Assembly: GCA_023376005.1 (NCBI GenBank)
Contig: CM042145.1
Span: forward strand, 15,672,066-15,736,065
Source of the DNA: Doryteuthis pealeii
Lineage: Eukaryota > Mollusca > Cephalopoda > Myopsida > Loliginidae
Length of the DNA: 64,000 bases
Reading direction: 5' to 3'
In this document: one piece after another, positions 33,460-43,958 of the stretch
How the letters are laid out: each line of letters begins with the position of its first letter
Position numbering within the stretch: the first letter of the stretch is position 1
The notes under the pieces: model-generated
The model's database searches: none
What the model saw: the letters and a program-made list of their open reading frames with translations, nothing else
Told to the model about the DNA's origin: nothing
Translations under genes and position numbers: made by a program

Positions 33460-33803
33460 TGTCACGCCTCCTAACGGTGACCGTCTAACCCTATTACCGG
33501 TTGGTTGAGACAGTCTAATTGCGTGCAGGTTAACCCCTCCAGCCAGGAAACACAAATAACCTTTGGGTGTAGTTATAATGTCTTTATTCAGCAGGAAAGA
33601 GGTAAGAAGCGAGTGCCTGTAATAAACTTCTGAGAGGGAAGAAATCAGCAACACGTCTATTGGGTGCCTAGAGAAGGTAGAAAGAGAATTGAATTTAGCG
33701 GGAACGGACAAACTTACAGGAAGGGCCCGGTGAATAGCAAAAATAATCCCGTTTTAGGAAAAACACACAAAATGATGCAGAATCGTAACTACTAGCCAAA
33801 ACA
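33460..33803. mobile_element. Solo LTR inserted in SINE1
   Basis: 344 bp beginning TGTCACGCCTCC and ending CTAGCCAAAACA (TG...CA) splits a SINE1 copy exactly at GATACCGAC / TTTAGG. Flanking pentamers CCGAC and CTGAC form a 5-bp target duplication with one mismatch, as made by Ty3/BEL-type integrases. No internal retrotransposon sequence nearby. Confidence 0.65.
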
Positions 33804-33847
33804 CTGACTTTAGGTCACCCCGACGACTTTACTTTTACTTACTTGAA

Positions 33848-33910
33848 AAAAAGGATGACTTTGGTATTAAATAACCCAACTCTTGTTGGGTTATTTAATA
33901 GCAAAGTCAT
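33848..33910. repeat. Short foldback element
   Basis: GATGACTTTGGTATTAAATA then ACCCAAC pairs with GTTGGGTTATTTAATA and GCAAAGTCATC around TCTT. Confidence 0.65.
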
Positions 33911-34052
33911 CTTTGGCTAAAGTAACCTCATGATTAATCTGGGTTTAAATATATTGTCATATTGTCTCTCCACTCCTCAAAATCCATGTAGATTGTTTAT
34001 TATTTATTTCACTCCTTTTGAGTTTTTCACATTAGCGTTAGCTGATAGTATT

Positions 34053-34250
34053 TCACTGGAGCCTCAGTGACAACATGTCTCCTCTGGTCTCCAGGACTCT
34101 TCTGACTATTCTAGCTGATTGCAGCAATGCAGTAGTCTGCATGGTCTCAATTCTTCCTCTAATTTCCAGATCCTCCAGTCTCTTTTCCAAGCTTTTTGGG
34201 ACCGTTCCAAGTGCACCAACTACAATTGGTATCACTTTGACCCTCATATT
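34053..34250 (-). pseudogene. Non-LTR retrotransposon C-terminal fragment
   Basis: Minus-strand reading VIPIVVGALGTVPKSLEKRL then RGRIETMQTTALLQSARIVR and RVLETRG is a widespread end-of-ORF sequence of animal LINEs. The rest is missing; a compound ATT/AGT microsatellite starts just beyond its N-terminal end. Confidence 0.7.
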
Positions 34251-34258
34251 CCACAGTA

Positions 34259-34313
34259 TTATTATTATTATTATCATTATTATTATCATTATTATTATTA
34301 TTATTATTATTAT

Positions 34314-34356
<43 letters not shown>
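34259..34356. repeat. Compound (ATT)n(AGT)n microsatellite
   Basis: TATTAT units pass directly into GTAGTA units. Confidence 0.95.
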
Positions 34357-34977
34357 TCTAAGTTATTGGAAATATTAAATGAAGCACTTAACTAGTTGAA
34401 GAGCAACTTTTGTGATAAAAAGCTGCAATAAAATTAAAAAGCAAAAGAAAGAAAGTAAAAATTAATTAAGTACTTGTAAAGATTATGATAGTCTTGGAGA
34501 AAAAAATATCAAAAGTATTTACAAGTTTGGTTTGATAGTAACTGGGAACTGTGAAATTCCATCCAAATGTTGTGAAAAAAAAAAACAAGTTTCTAAAATT
34601 TAGTAAAGATATTTTTTGTCATATAGTAACTTGATTATAAAACTTAATACTAATGAGATATATATCCTAAAATTCCCCTAGAGATTTTTAGAATAGTAAA
34701 AAAGTTTATTTGTTTAAATTTTTGAGAATATTCTTGTCGAACTCAGGAGCCTTCATGTCGTAATCATGGTTAATGGAATGAGGACAATCTATCCAAATGG
34801 ATTAAATAAAGGGTTTGGTTCGAAGTTCCGTGAAGACTCCCAATTATGACTTTAAGGCTCCTAAGTTTAAGTGAAGTTCCACCCAAAAGTAGGGAAAAAG
34901 AAAAAAAAATTTTTTTCCAAGACATTTTTTTATATAGTGACTTGTTTATAAAACTTAATGCTAATGAGATATATATA

Positions 34978-35222
34978 TACAAGGTGTGTCAAAAAAGTAT
35001 TGAAATTTTTTGTACTTTTTGACACACCTTGTATTCTGAAAAAAAAAATAACATTCCATTCATTAATTTTTATCAGAATACAAGGTGTGTCAAAAAAGTA
35101 CCAAGTTTAAAACTGTATTTACCAAGATAGAAATAAAGAATGAATGGAAGTTTTTTTTTTTTTTCAGTATACAAGGTCTATCAAAAAGTACAAAAAAATC
35201 TTGATATTTTTGATACACCTTT
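34978..35222. mobile_element. Mariner-type MITE cluster
   Basis: Same family as 10968-11195: ACAAGGTGTGTCAAAAAAGT at both ends and in the middle, with TTTTTGACACACCTTGTAT inverted. Single ends also occur at 5279 and 57808. Confidence 0.6.
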
Positions 35223-36125
35223 TTTGTATATTTTTGTATATATATATATATATATTATATTATATATATAGACCCAAACTTCACCTATTTTCTATGCTAC
35301 AAAAAAAAAAAAATGATAAATTACTAAAAATGGATTTTCTTTATTTTTACATACCTAAGTTTCTATGCTACAAAAAATAACCCCCCAAAAATAACAAATT
35401 TCTAAAAATGCATATTCTTATATTTTAGATAAATAAGTAACATTTGGGACACCCTGTATAACGTTTACTGTATTGGATCAATTTCAACATTGTCAGCATA
35501 TAAAATTTATAAAAGAGCCAATGAAATAAATAATGCACCAAAAATAAGAGAATTTTAAAGTTCCGGTGAAAAAAAATTCTACCTACCTGAACCATAGAGT
35601 ATGCACCTTAGCTTTATCCAGATACTTTAATTTTCTCTCAAATGTGATGTAAACACTGTTCTCTCTCTCCATGACCATCTTGTATTATTTTTTAAAAGTC
35701 TGTTCTTTCCTCTTGGTAAATTTCATACAAAAAATATTTGATTAAAAAACATTTTAGTTTGAATCCCTGTAAAGCACCAACATGTTTAACAATATGTTTG
35801 TTTTGATAAGAGAAAAGAGAATATATAAAAAAAAAAAAAAAAAGAAAAAAAGAAGCCCAACCCTGATGACAGCTGACTGACCCAAATGAACAAGTGTGAA
35901 TTTTGATCAGTGGTTATTTAGATGATTATTGATTTGTTTATGACTAAGTCAAACCCCCAGATGGTTGTAAAAACAGAGTGTTAAGACTAACAAGTGTGTT
36001 CAATTCAATATACTATTTGCATTCTATTCAATTTTTAATTCTAATTGTTTGTATTATTAGCACATTTTTCCTTTTATCATTTTGTCACCTTTTAGGATTC
36101 GTTTCTAAATAATACCAAACTCTAA
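35223..36125. other. AT-rich, no gene recognised
   Basis: TATGCTACAAAAAAAAA occurs twice (35298, 35364), and a mariner-like end GGGACACCCTGTATAACG lies at 35447. Nothing else supported. Confidence 0.4.
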
Positions 36126-36130
36126 GATAG

Positions 36131-36169
<39 letters not shown>

Positions 36170-36240
36170 CTTTTTTCCTTATTGTTCTTTATTTAGATTA
36201 TATATTTCTAAATAATACTTAGCAAACTCTAAGAGAAAGA

Positions 36241-36285
<45 letters not shown>

Positions 36286-36310
36286 AAGAGAAAGAGAGAG
36301 AGAAAGAGAA

Positions 36311-36341
<31 letters not shown>

Positions 36342-36358
36342 AAGAGAGAGAGAGACTT
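36126..36358. repeat. (GATA)n, (GA)n and (TA)n microsatellites
   Basis: Two copies of a GA-rich tract, each followed by CTTTTTTCCTT and TTGTTCTTTATTTAG, indicating a small duplication. Confidence 0.9.
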
Positions 36359-36381
36359 TTTTCCTTCTTGTTCTTTATTTA

Positions 36382-36662
36382 GTGGAGGCACATGGTGTAA
36401 TGGCTTTTGTTGTAGAAAATGAACTTGGCGACCTGAGTTCAAATCCTGGATGAGGCTGTTTGCATTTCACATAGTGCTAATACCCCTGGGAAAGATATGC
36501 ATCCAACTATTCTCTTTCCAGCTATGGGTAAATAGTAGTGCAGACTGGGCTTTTTAACCTTGGTATGGCAACCAGTCTAGGAGAAGGAAAATTCTCAATT
36601 CAAACCTGTTAAACTCCACTTAAGAAATTGACCTAATGATACATCCTGCTCATATGAAGGGC
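36382..36662 (+). mobile_element. SINE2, first of a tandem pair
   Basis: GGAGGCACATGGTGTAATGG, CTGAGTTCAAATCCTGGATG to GATACATCCTGCTCATATG. Confidence 0.7.
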
Positions 36663-36684
36663 TTATACAGAGTTACATGTAGGA

Positions 36685-36966
36685 AGCGTGTGGTGTAATG
36701 GTTAAAGTCATGGGAAATGGACTCGTCGCTCTGAGTTCAAATCCTGGACGTGGTAATTGCATTTCACTTAGCGCTAATACTCTTGGGAAAGGTATGAATC
36801 CTACTCTCCCTCCAGCTATGAGTAAATAGTAGGGCAGACTGGGCTCTTTAACCTTGGTTAGGCAACCAGTCTAGGAGAAGGAAAACTCTGATTTCAAACC
36901 TGTTGAACTCCACTTAAGAAATTGACCTTGTGTCACATCCTGCTCGTGCAGAGGGGTTGGTAAATA
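36685..36966 (+). mobile_element. SINE2, second of a tandem pair
   Basis: GGAAGCGTGTGGTGTAATGG, CTGAGTTCAAATCCTGGACG to CATCCTGCTCGTGCAGAGG. Different subtype from its neighbour, so an independent insertion. Confidence 0.7.
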
Positions 36967-37087
36967 TATATACAGAGTTACATGAGCAAAAATATCATAA
37001 TATGAAAATAGTCTTTTTGTAGAGAAAGTCTTGAGTCCTTGATATGTAGCTGGTAGAAATGGAAAGTGCAAAGATTTAGATACTAAG

Positions 37088-37405
37088 TATGTTCTCATGT
37101 GCCGTGCGACATGAGGCTGCTAGAGTGCAAAGCCCCCTGTCCATGGAGAGGAAGGTGCATCATTACATCTCTCAAGGCTGGAAGGTTAAAGTATGTTCTC
37201 ATGTGCCGTGCGACATGAGGCTGCTAGAGTGCAAAGCCCCCTGTCCATGGAGAGAAGGTGCATCATTACATCTCTCAAGGCTGGAAGGTTAAAGTATGTT
37301 CTCATGTGCCGTGCGAGATGAGGCTGCTACAGTGCAAACCCCTGTCCATGGAGAGGAGCACAACTTGGTGCATCGTTATATCTCTCAAGGCTGGAGGGTT
37401 AAAGT
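37088..37405. repeat. About 105-bp tandem repeat, 3 units
   Basis: GTATGTTCTCATGTGCCGTG to CTCAAGGCTGGAAGGTTAAA three times with small differences. Confidence 0.85.
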
Positions 37406-37604
37406 ATGTTTTGACTTTGCTGCTTCCACTTTTATAATGCTGCCAGTTATGCCACCTAGTAGGTATTTGCAGACATGAGAGGTAATTACCTTTCATGTCC
37501 CCAAGCGTCAAATTTGGAGAAGTGTGGCAAGTAAAGAAAGCAATCCCTGCAATTGTAAGATTTACACAGCTGATAAGAGGAGTGAAGGATTTGAATAAAT
37601 CCGA

Positions 37605-37855
37605 CAAAATGTGGTTGAGAATAGAGGAAAATGTAGATATAACAACACAAACAGCTAAATTCAATTCATATTTCACCTCATTATTGGCTGAAGCTTTCTC
37701 CAACCCTCACCCATTTACCTTTTCACTATAAAAGCAGAATGTACAAGCACTTAAGTCAATAAAGTTTTGAGAAAGCTTCAGCCAATTATCAATTGAATTT
37801 AGCTGTTTGTGTTGTTATATCCACATTTTCCTCTATTCTTAACCACAGCTGAAAT
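37605..37855. repeat. Foldback element, about 85-bp arms
   Basis: AGAATAGAGGAAAATGTAGA to GCTGAAGCTTTCTC is repeated inverted at 37768-37852. A diverged relative is at 45122-45395. Confidence 0.7.
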
Positions 37856-37924
37856 GAAGAAGAAGAAGAATTGTACCAACTTGCAGACTTATAGCTTAAT
37901 AATCAACTCAGATGAGTTATCGCC

Positions 37925-38510
37925 ATCGGCTGGGGCGTTAGAATGCACCGACTGCACCTCTGCAGAGGGGTAAGACTCCCCCAATTGGGCCACCTGTTGG
38001 CCGTGGGTGGCGACCCGTGATGCTTAAGGATAGAGCCCAGGTGAATGAGCAGTTCATGACATGCAATACTCCACTTTGGCCCTATCTTGGGCTAGACGGG
38101 CGGTCGGAGAGGCCCCCTCCGATCAATCGGCTGGTCACGTCAAGCCCTAGCACCTATATGATTTTCCCAACCCTATTGCCCTTATGGCAAGCCCCAACCC
38201 CTTTTTATCATATGGGTGCTAGAAGGCGGTGGCTGAGGGTCTTCATGTCCTGGGAATGACGTTAAACTCTATCTGATGGTGAGGTTCCAGGTTTGGGGAA
38301 TATAGAGCACCCCTTCATCACCATTTCTCCCTGGTCCACTCTGACCCGGAGTGGTAGTACCTGTTAGGGTCCCATCTATGGGTTAAATAGAAAATGTATT
38401 TATAAAAAAATTGTATTATCCATTAAGAATTGATTTATTTCAAAACTTTATCGGCATTAAATGACCCACTGAGGTTGATATGCCGTAAAATAAAACAAAC
38501 CAAACCAAAT
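37925..38510 (+). repeat. R3 dispersed repeat, full copy
   Basis: GGCTGGGGCGTTAGAATGCA to GTTGATATGCCGTAAAATAA; best defined copy. Confidence 0.7.
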
Positions 38511-39104
38511 CAGATGAGTTATATTCTCACTTGTGCAAAGGAATTGGGCAGAAGCTTAACCAAACAGTGATGATAAGACAGTAAGTATAATGTAAAATTA
38601 TACAAATCAAAATTGATAGTATGCCCATCAACTATGTAACACATGGGACTTCCAGTTTCTTGCTATATTTAGCTGTTTGCCATTTTTGGAGGGAGATATA
38701 TGGGGTGGCAAGAGGTTTAATGTTTTAAGTTTAAAAGGTAGTTGGTTATTTCTTGGTGCATGTTCCAAGGGTTTGCTTTTAACCCCATCTTATTTGGTGG
38801 TCGCACTGAAAAAAGAATTCAGGGGAAGAAAAAAGAAGAGACAAAGACAAAAGGTGGTTTTATGATTTAGGCTTTATTCACGGGTCATAGCCACCACATG
38901 GTAAGGAAATGTTTCCCTGGCCAGAAGTAGTGTCTAGACGCAGTTAAAGCATAAGTAAGAAAGGCCAAGAGATTATATTCGGGAGCAGAAGTGGGTCTTT
39001 TTTCCCTCACATGCTCGGAGGGTTCTTCTGGTGAAGGCTCATGGGAGTTATTTTTTTTTTATTTGAATTTTATTTTAATCCCCACAGATACACACAAGAA
39101 ATAT
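38511..39104. other. No gene recognised; possible LTR-like sequence
   Basis: Contains CATGGTAAGGAAATGTTTCC and GGAGCAGAAGTGGGTC. Purine-rich; no conserved frame. Confidence 0.3.
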
Positions 39105-39283
39105 CCTCGGTTAGCTCAGTCGGTAGAGCGTTCGGCTAGAAACCGCAAGGTTCCTAGTTCGATACCGGTCCTCAGCATATGAGTAGCACAGGGATCTGTG
39201 CAGTAAAGTAAGGAGTTGATGAAAAACAATCTCCTTGGTCTAGCACTAGGGAAAAGGGGATAGACTCCCTTGCTGAAACAAAA
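39105..39283 (+). mobile_element. SINE1, 3' truncated
   Basis: CTCGGTTAGCTCAGTCGGTA and CTAGTTCGATACCGGTCC mark the head; a deletion removes part of the body. Confidence 0.72.
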
Positions 39284-39618
39284 ACTTTGGCAATTTTTGA
39301 ATTCTGGTTAGATGACACACAAGTTGTGATACACATATCTCACTCTGAAATTTCATGAACTTGCCAAACTTTTATCAGTGCACATTACTTTTAGTATTTT
39401 TGTTTATTTTCTCCCGTTATTCATGTTGTTTGTCTGTGAGGTTAATTTATCAAAAACAATAAATCTACATTTCAAACATTAGTCGAGACTTAAAGTTGTT
39501 TTTATCAGGAAGAGTATCTTCAGAAGCTGTTACAAAGGTGTCATTAAACAAATTCACACATTTAAGGAAGAAAAAAGATAAAGTAAACAAGAGTTGAATA
39601 GCCTCAGGGTAAAAAAAG

Positions 39619-39850
39619 GGTTATTTCCTATAACTCCAACATAAACAAAGGGGAACCACCCTTGACTGATAAATTATTTATTTATTTATTGATCTACTAG
39701 GAAAAAGGAAGACGGGGTTAGGGTTAGGGTTAGGGTTTAGGGTTAGAGTTAGGGTTAGGGTTTAGGGTTAGTTTAATGGGAAAATAAATAAATAATTTAT
39801 CAGTCAAGAGTGGTTCCCCTTTGTTTATGTTGGACTTATAGGAAATAACC
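39619..39850. mobile_element. Foldback MITE with telomere-type repeats in its centre
   Basis: Inverted termini of about 65 bp start GGTTATTTCCTATAA and include AGGGGAACCACTCTTGACTG and TTATTTATTTATT. The centre (39716-39771) is TTAGGG and TTTAGGG repeats. Three further copies in the window show that this is a dispersed element, not a chromosome end. Confidence 0.75.
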
Positions 39851-40738
39851 AAAAAAAAGATTATGAGAATGTGAGTTTCAAGAGTTGCGATTACACGTCT
39901 GCGATATATTTGAAAGAAGAAACTGAAAAGTCTTGAAGAAACTGCCAATTTGATGTTGTGCGTGTCAGGTGGCCTATGAATTGTCTTTTTGTTGCTAGGC
40001 GAGTTTTGATCCTTATTTAACAAGGATGGATCCAAACAAAGAAGCAAGGAGTGTTGATCAACAGAGATGGGCCCAAACAGAGAAATGAAGTGTGGAGGAG
40101 AATATTGTTTGGGTGGTTGTTTTTATAGGAGGTGTAATATGCGACGTGCCTGGTCTAGAATGCAAATGGCGGCCTCCACTGTCTATAAGTAGCCCCTATT
40201 GACGGCCTGCCATAAAAATCTGCATAATACTAAGAACGATCACTCAAAGCTACTTTTAATCAAGGGAGGTCACTTTAACCTACCCATACAGTTTTGTTTT
40301 ACGGCATTTCAACCCTTTTCAGTTCACTTAGTACCAAATCAAATTATTATAACTGGTTTCACTTAGTACCAAATCAAATCATTATAACTGGTTTCTTACA
40401 GTATCTGCTGTTGGCCTAAGAATTATCTTTTTGTTGCTTGGTAAGTTTTGACCTTGTAGTGACGAGTCGAACTTACCTGACTCAAAGCGTCCTCGGTGTC
40501 TGGCCTGCAAAATGAGACATGGTGGAAGAAGGAATATGGTTGGGGCGGTGCACCACGGTACCCACTCTGAGTAAGAAGTGTCAAGAAGTTGGAGGGGGCA
40601 GAGTGGACTTTTTATAGAGGTTGCAAGGCATTATGGGTAATTACCCATAGTGCATTGCAACTTTTGTTTGGCTATAAAAGCGATCCGTTTTTGCCAGAAC
40701 GGTGCATTGCATTTTTGTTCTTCAGTCACAGAGTGTCT

Positions 40739-40769
<31 letters not shown>

Positions 40770-41035
40770 GGAGGAAGAAGAAGAAGAGAAAGAGAAGAGA
40801 AAGAGAAAGAGAAGCTGGTGAAGAATTTAGACCTATGAATCTTAGGGGCTTGTGACCTTGATGGATAGAGATGGGTCTAAACAGAGAGGAGAGGTATATG
40901 GACGAACATGGATGGGTCTAAAAAGAGAAGAGGGGGAGCAAAGAGGAATCTCAGCTAAAGACAGAACTGTTGCATAGCCCTGGTACCAAATAAACTGTAT
41001 ACTTATCTTATTTTTATCATATACTGTATAGTAGA
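39851..41035. other. Two related LTR-like segments with R3 piece between
   Basis: GGCCTATGAATTGTCTTTTT (39970) and GGCCTAAGAATTATCTTTTT (40413) start related stretches; an R3 fragment lies at 40291-40330. A TATA-box-like GGCTATAAAAGCGATCC at 40670 precedes TTCAGTCACAGAGTGTC. A GA-rich frame of 88 codons here is low-complexity, not a gene. Confidence 0.35.
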
Positions 41036-41039
41036 CTTA

Positions 41040-41110
41040 TCTTCTTCTTCTTCTTCTTCTTCTTCTTCTTCTTCTTCTTCTTCTTCTTCTTCTTCTTCTT
41101 CTTCTTCTTT
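41040..41110. repeat. (CTT)n microsatellite
   Basis: About 23 CTT units; a purine-rich AGG/AAG tract at 40738-40815 mirrors it on the other strand. Confidence 0.95.
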
Positions 41111-41301
41111 TACTGCTGCTATTAAGCTGTATGATTTTGTTATTCTGCTCTTGGATTTGGGCTGGCTTCAATGGGGCCACCTGTGATGCTTAAAGACGGA
41201 ATCCTGGTGGCTGAGCAGTCCATGATAAGATACTTAGGCTAGACAGGCTGTCAGAGAGGTCATCTCCAATCAATTGGCTGGTCACATCAAGCCCTAGTAC
41301 C

Positions 41302-41573
41302 CAGTGATGCTGATAACTATTTGATTTAGTGTGTCCTGGGATGCACATATTTGCTTTGAATGAGTCTCCCGGGAAAATCTATGGGTCCCAACTAAACCCG
41401 TCTAAGTCCTACCTTGTAACCTACCTGTGTAATTAATTTCTAAGAAACTACTGAAATGTATTTACAGTTAGCTTGAAATGGTGAGAGAAGAAAAAAGAAA
41501 AACACTGGCATGCATGGATACAATTTGACTGCGTCCTTTTAGATTTTTGTGCATCAGGGATGCAGCATCTCTG
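41302..41573. mobile_element. hAT-like MITE nested in R3
   Basis: Short inverted termini CAGTGATGCTG and CAGAGATGCTG bound 272 bp that interrupts the R3 repeat between CCTAGTACC and AGTACCTATATG. The target duplication reads as AGTACC, perhaps an eroded 8-bp one. Confidence 0.5.
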
Positions 41574-41736
41574 AGTACCTATATGATTGTCCCAACCTTA
41601 TTGCCCTTTGACAAGCCCCCAACCCTTTTTATCATATATATGCTAGAAGGCAGTGGCTGAGGGTCTTAGTGTCTTGGGTATGATGTTAAACTGCATCCTG
41701 TGGTGAAGTTCCAATTCTGGAGCTCTGGGGAATATG

Positions 41737-41980
41737 GTAAGTAAGTAAAGTCGTCGGGGCGGCCTAATGTCGGTATCAGCCAATCAGCGAGGGAGCCTAT
41801 CCCCTTTTCACTAGTGCTAGACCAAGGAGATTATTTTGGGTGTATGAGGCTACCATCAGCTTCTCACTTTACCGCACATATCCCTGTGCTACTCATACGC
41901 TGAGTTGTCGAGGGCCGGAATCGAACAAGGAACCTTGTGGTTTCTAGCCGAACGCTCTACCGACTGAGCTAACCCGGCCC
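41737..41980 (-). mobile_element. SINE1, full length, inserted in R3
   Basis: Minus-strand head GGGCCGGGTTAGCTCAGTCG to the tail CGACTTTACTTACTTACC; the best complete copy. Splits R3 between GGGGAATAT and AGTACCCCTTT. Confidence 0.78.
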
Positions 41981-42310
41981 TTTTAGTACCCCTTTATTGC
42001 CATTACTCCCAGGTCCACCCTAACCTTTTAAGGTTCCATCTATGGGTTAAATAGATAAAATAATGAGTATTAAAAAGATCTGTTTTTAAAAAAACTGAGT
42101 TTGAAAAAATAAACAAATTTGAATACCCCAACAAGAATGAATAAGACAAAATGTCTTCGGCATCAAATAACCCAACAAGAGTTGACATGCCGCAAAATCC
42201 AACATACCTACCAAAGAGAATCACTACTATTTCTCTTGAGAGAATCTCTTCAGAGTCACACAAAAGAATACACATTCTTCAGCATTTACTACTTTCCTAG
42301 AGGGAATGCC

Positions 42311-43085
42311 TTCATATGTCACTTCAATATCACTAAAGATATCCTTCACTATTCATATGTCACTTCAATATCACTAAAGATATCCTTCACTATTCATATG
42401 TCACTTCAATATCACTAAAGATATCCTTCACTATTCATATGTCACTTCAATATCACTAAAAGATATCCTTTCACTATTCATATGTCACTTCAATATCACT
42501 AAAGATATCCTTCGCTATTCATATGTCACTTCAATATCACTAAAGATATCCTTCGCTATTCATATGTCACTCAATATCACTAAAGATATCCTTCGCTATT
42601 CATATGTCACTTCAATATCACTAAAGATATCCTTCGCTATTCATATGTCACTTCAATATCACTAAAGATATTCATCATGTCACTTCAAATATCACTAAAG
42701 ATATCACTATTCATATGATTCATATGTCACTCAATATCACTAAAGATATCCTTCACTATTCATATGTCACTTCAATATCACTAAAGATATCCTCACTATT
42801 CATATGTCACTTCAATATCACTAAAGATATCCTTCACTATTCATATGTCACTTCAATATCACTAAGATATCCTTCACTATTCATATGTCACTTCAATATC
42901 ACTAAAGATATCCTTCACTATTCATATTCATTCAATATCACTAAAGATATCCTTCACTTCATATGTCACTTCAAATCACTAAAGATATCCTTCACTATTC
43001 ATATGTCACTTCAATATCACTAAAATATCCTTCACTCATTCATATGTCACTTCAATATCACTAAAGATATCCTTCGCTATTCACT
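42311..43085. repeat. 41-bp satellite, about 19 units
   Basis: Unit TTCATATGTCACTTCAATAT plus CACTAAAGATATCCTTCACTA; regular at first, then with small indels. Flanks 42250-42345 and 43140-43245 are themselves diverged copies of one sequence (CTAGAGGGAATG / CTAGAGAGAATG). Confidence 0.88.
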
Positions 43086-43277
43086 CTTTCAAACTGGCTA
43101 CTATGGGCCATGCTACATATCCTTTAACAAATTACTTTACAGTGTTTACACTAAAGAATACATGCACATTTCAAAATATATTATTACTTTTCTAGAGAGA
43201 ATGTTTTCATACAGTACTTCAAATATCACTAAAGACATCCTTCACTAGTCTAAGTAATAATATATATATATCTATAG

Positions 43278-43319
43278 CTCTGCTGATGAGGCCTAATAGG
43301 CCAAAATGTACATACAGAG
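43278..43319 (+). ncRNA. Hammerhead ribozyme C1
   Basis: All conserved parts are present in order: stem I CTCTG pairing with CAGAG (5 bp), core CTGATGA, stem II GGCC/GGCC closing a TAATA loop, GAAA, a very short stem III (AT/AT around GTAC), and the cleavage triplet ATA. Predicted cut is after 43314. This is type I topology with a minimal stem III, as described for Penelope-like elements and animal retrozymes. Confidence 0.85.
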
Positions 43320-43570
43320 ATTGATTTTTCTCGATTTGTTTAGCCTTAAAATTTAATAGGTAATCCCGCCTAATTAATTAATTATTAATTAATTAACTTC
43401 ATAAAATTAGGTTCGACTTCAATTAAGCACATATTCTCCCAATATTGTCGGCTGAAAATAGCCATATCACAAACATCGTCTGTTTGTTTACTTCTCGTAA
43501 GTCGTGTGTAGAGGTCACTTAAGAGGAATATAAATACCTACTCCTTAACAAAACGAAGAAATCTGCTAAG

Positions 43571-43640
43571 TCCGTTTGTGTGGTGGTAAAGACGCTTGAC
43601 AGTCAGCTTGACAATCAGGTTTCGAATCGCACACGGGGCG
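43571..43640 (+). promoter_or_regulatory. tRNA-like pol III promoter inside the retrozyme unit
   Basis: A B-box-like GGTTTCGAATCG (43618-43630) follows an A-box-like TGTGTGGTGGTAAAG (43578-43592) at normal tRNA spacing, and HHR C2 begins about 27 nt after the B box. Nine of 11 B-box positions fit the consensus. Inferred to drive transcription through the ribozyme. Confidence 0.5.
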
Positions 43641-43656
43641 GTCTTTGTATCTATAG

Positions 43657-43698
43657 CTCTGCTGATGAGGCCTAATAGGCCGAAATGTACATACAGAG
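43657..43698 (+). ncRNA. Hammerhead ribozyme C2
   Basis: Base-for-base repeat of ribozyme C1 in the second unit, with predicted cleavage after 43693, 379 nt downstream of the C1 site. Confidence 0.85.
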
Positions 43699-43958
43699 AT
43701 TGATTTTTCTCGATTTGTTTAGCCTTAAAATTTAATAGGTAATCCCGCCTAATTAATTAATTATTAATTAATTAACTTTCATAAAATTAGGTTCGACTTC
43801 AATTAAGCCCATATTCTCCCAAATATAGATATAGATATATAGTTTTAAAAAATTTTCTAAGATGAAACAAAGAAATCACAGTGCTCAACCACAAGTTGTA
43901 GGAGCTTTATTTATTTATTTATTTAATTATTAAATATAACTGTTTTTTTGTAGGCATC

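Larger units (their letters stand above)
41165..42060 (+). repeat. R3 copy carrying nested hAT-like MITE and SINE1
   Basis: R3 segments at 41165-41301, 41574-41732 and 41985-42055, interrupted by the elements at 41302 and 41737. More diverged than the two full copies, so older. Confidence 0.65.
43271..43829 (+). mobile_element. Retrozyme-like tandem unit (1.5 units, two hammerhead ribozymes)
   Basis: A 379-bp unit starting TCTATAGCTCTGCTGATGAG is followed directly by a second, 180-bp partial unit that is nearly identical. Each unit begins with a hammerhead ribozyme, so a read-through transcript could self-cleave at two places 379 nt apart and release a monomer. That is the layout of animal retrozymes, small non-coding retroelements that replicate through circular RNA. 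The end of the first unit has a tRNA-like pol III promoter (43571-43640). The element sits between (TA)n on the left and TATAGATATAGATATA on the right. No protein is encoded. The parent reverse transcriptase is not in the window. Confidence 0.75.

Noticed and set aside
34075..34395. 106-codon plus frame with poly-Ile and poly-Ser
   Set aside because: Antisense to a LINE fragment and extended by the ATT/AGT microsatellite.
40589..40855. 88-codon basic frame
   Set aside because: The C-terminal half is translation of a GA-rich low-complexity tract; no homologous features.
42311..43085. CRISPR-like regular array
   Set aside because: The unit has no constant repeat plus variable spacer; it is a homogeneous 41-bp satellite in a eukaryotic sequence.
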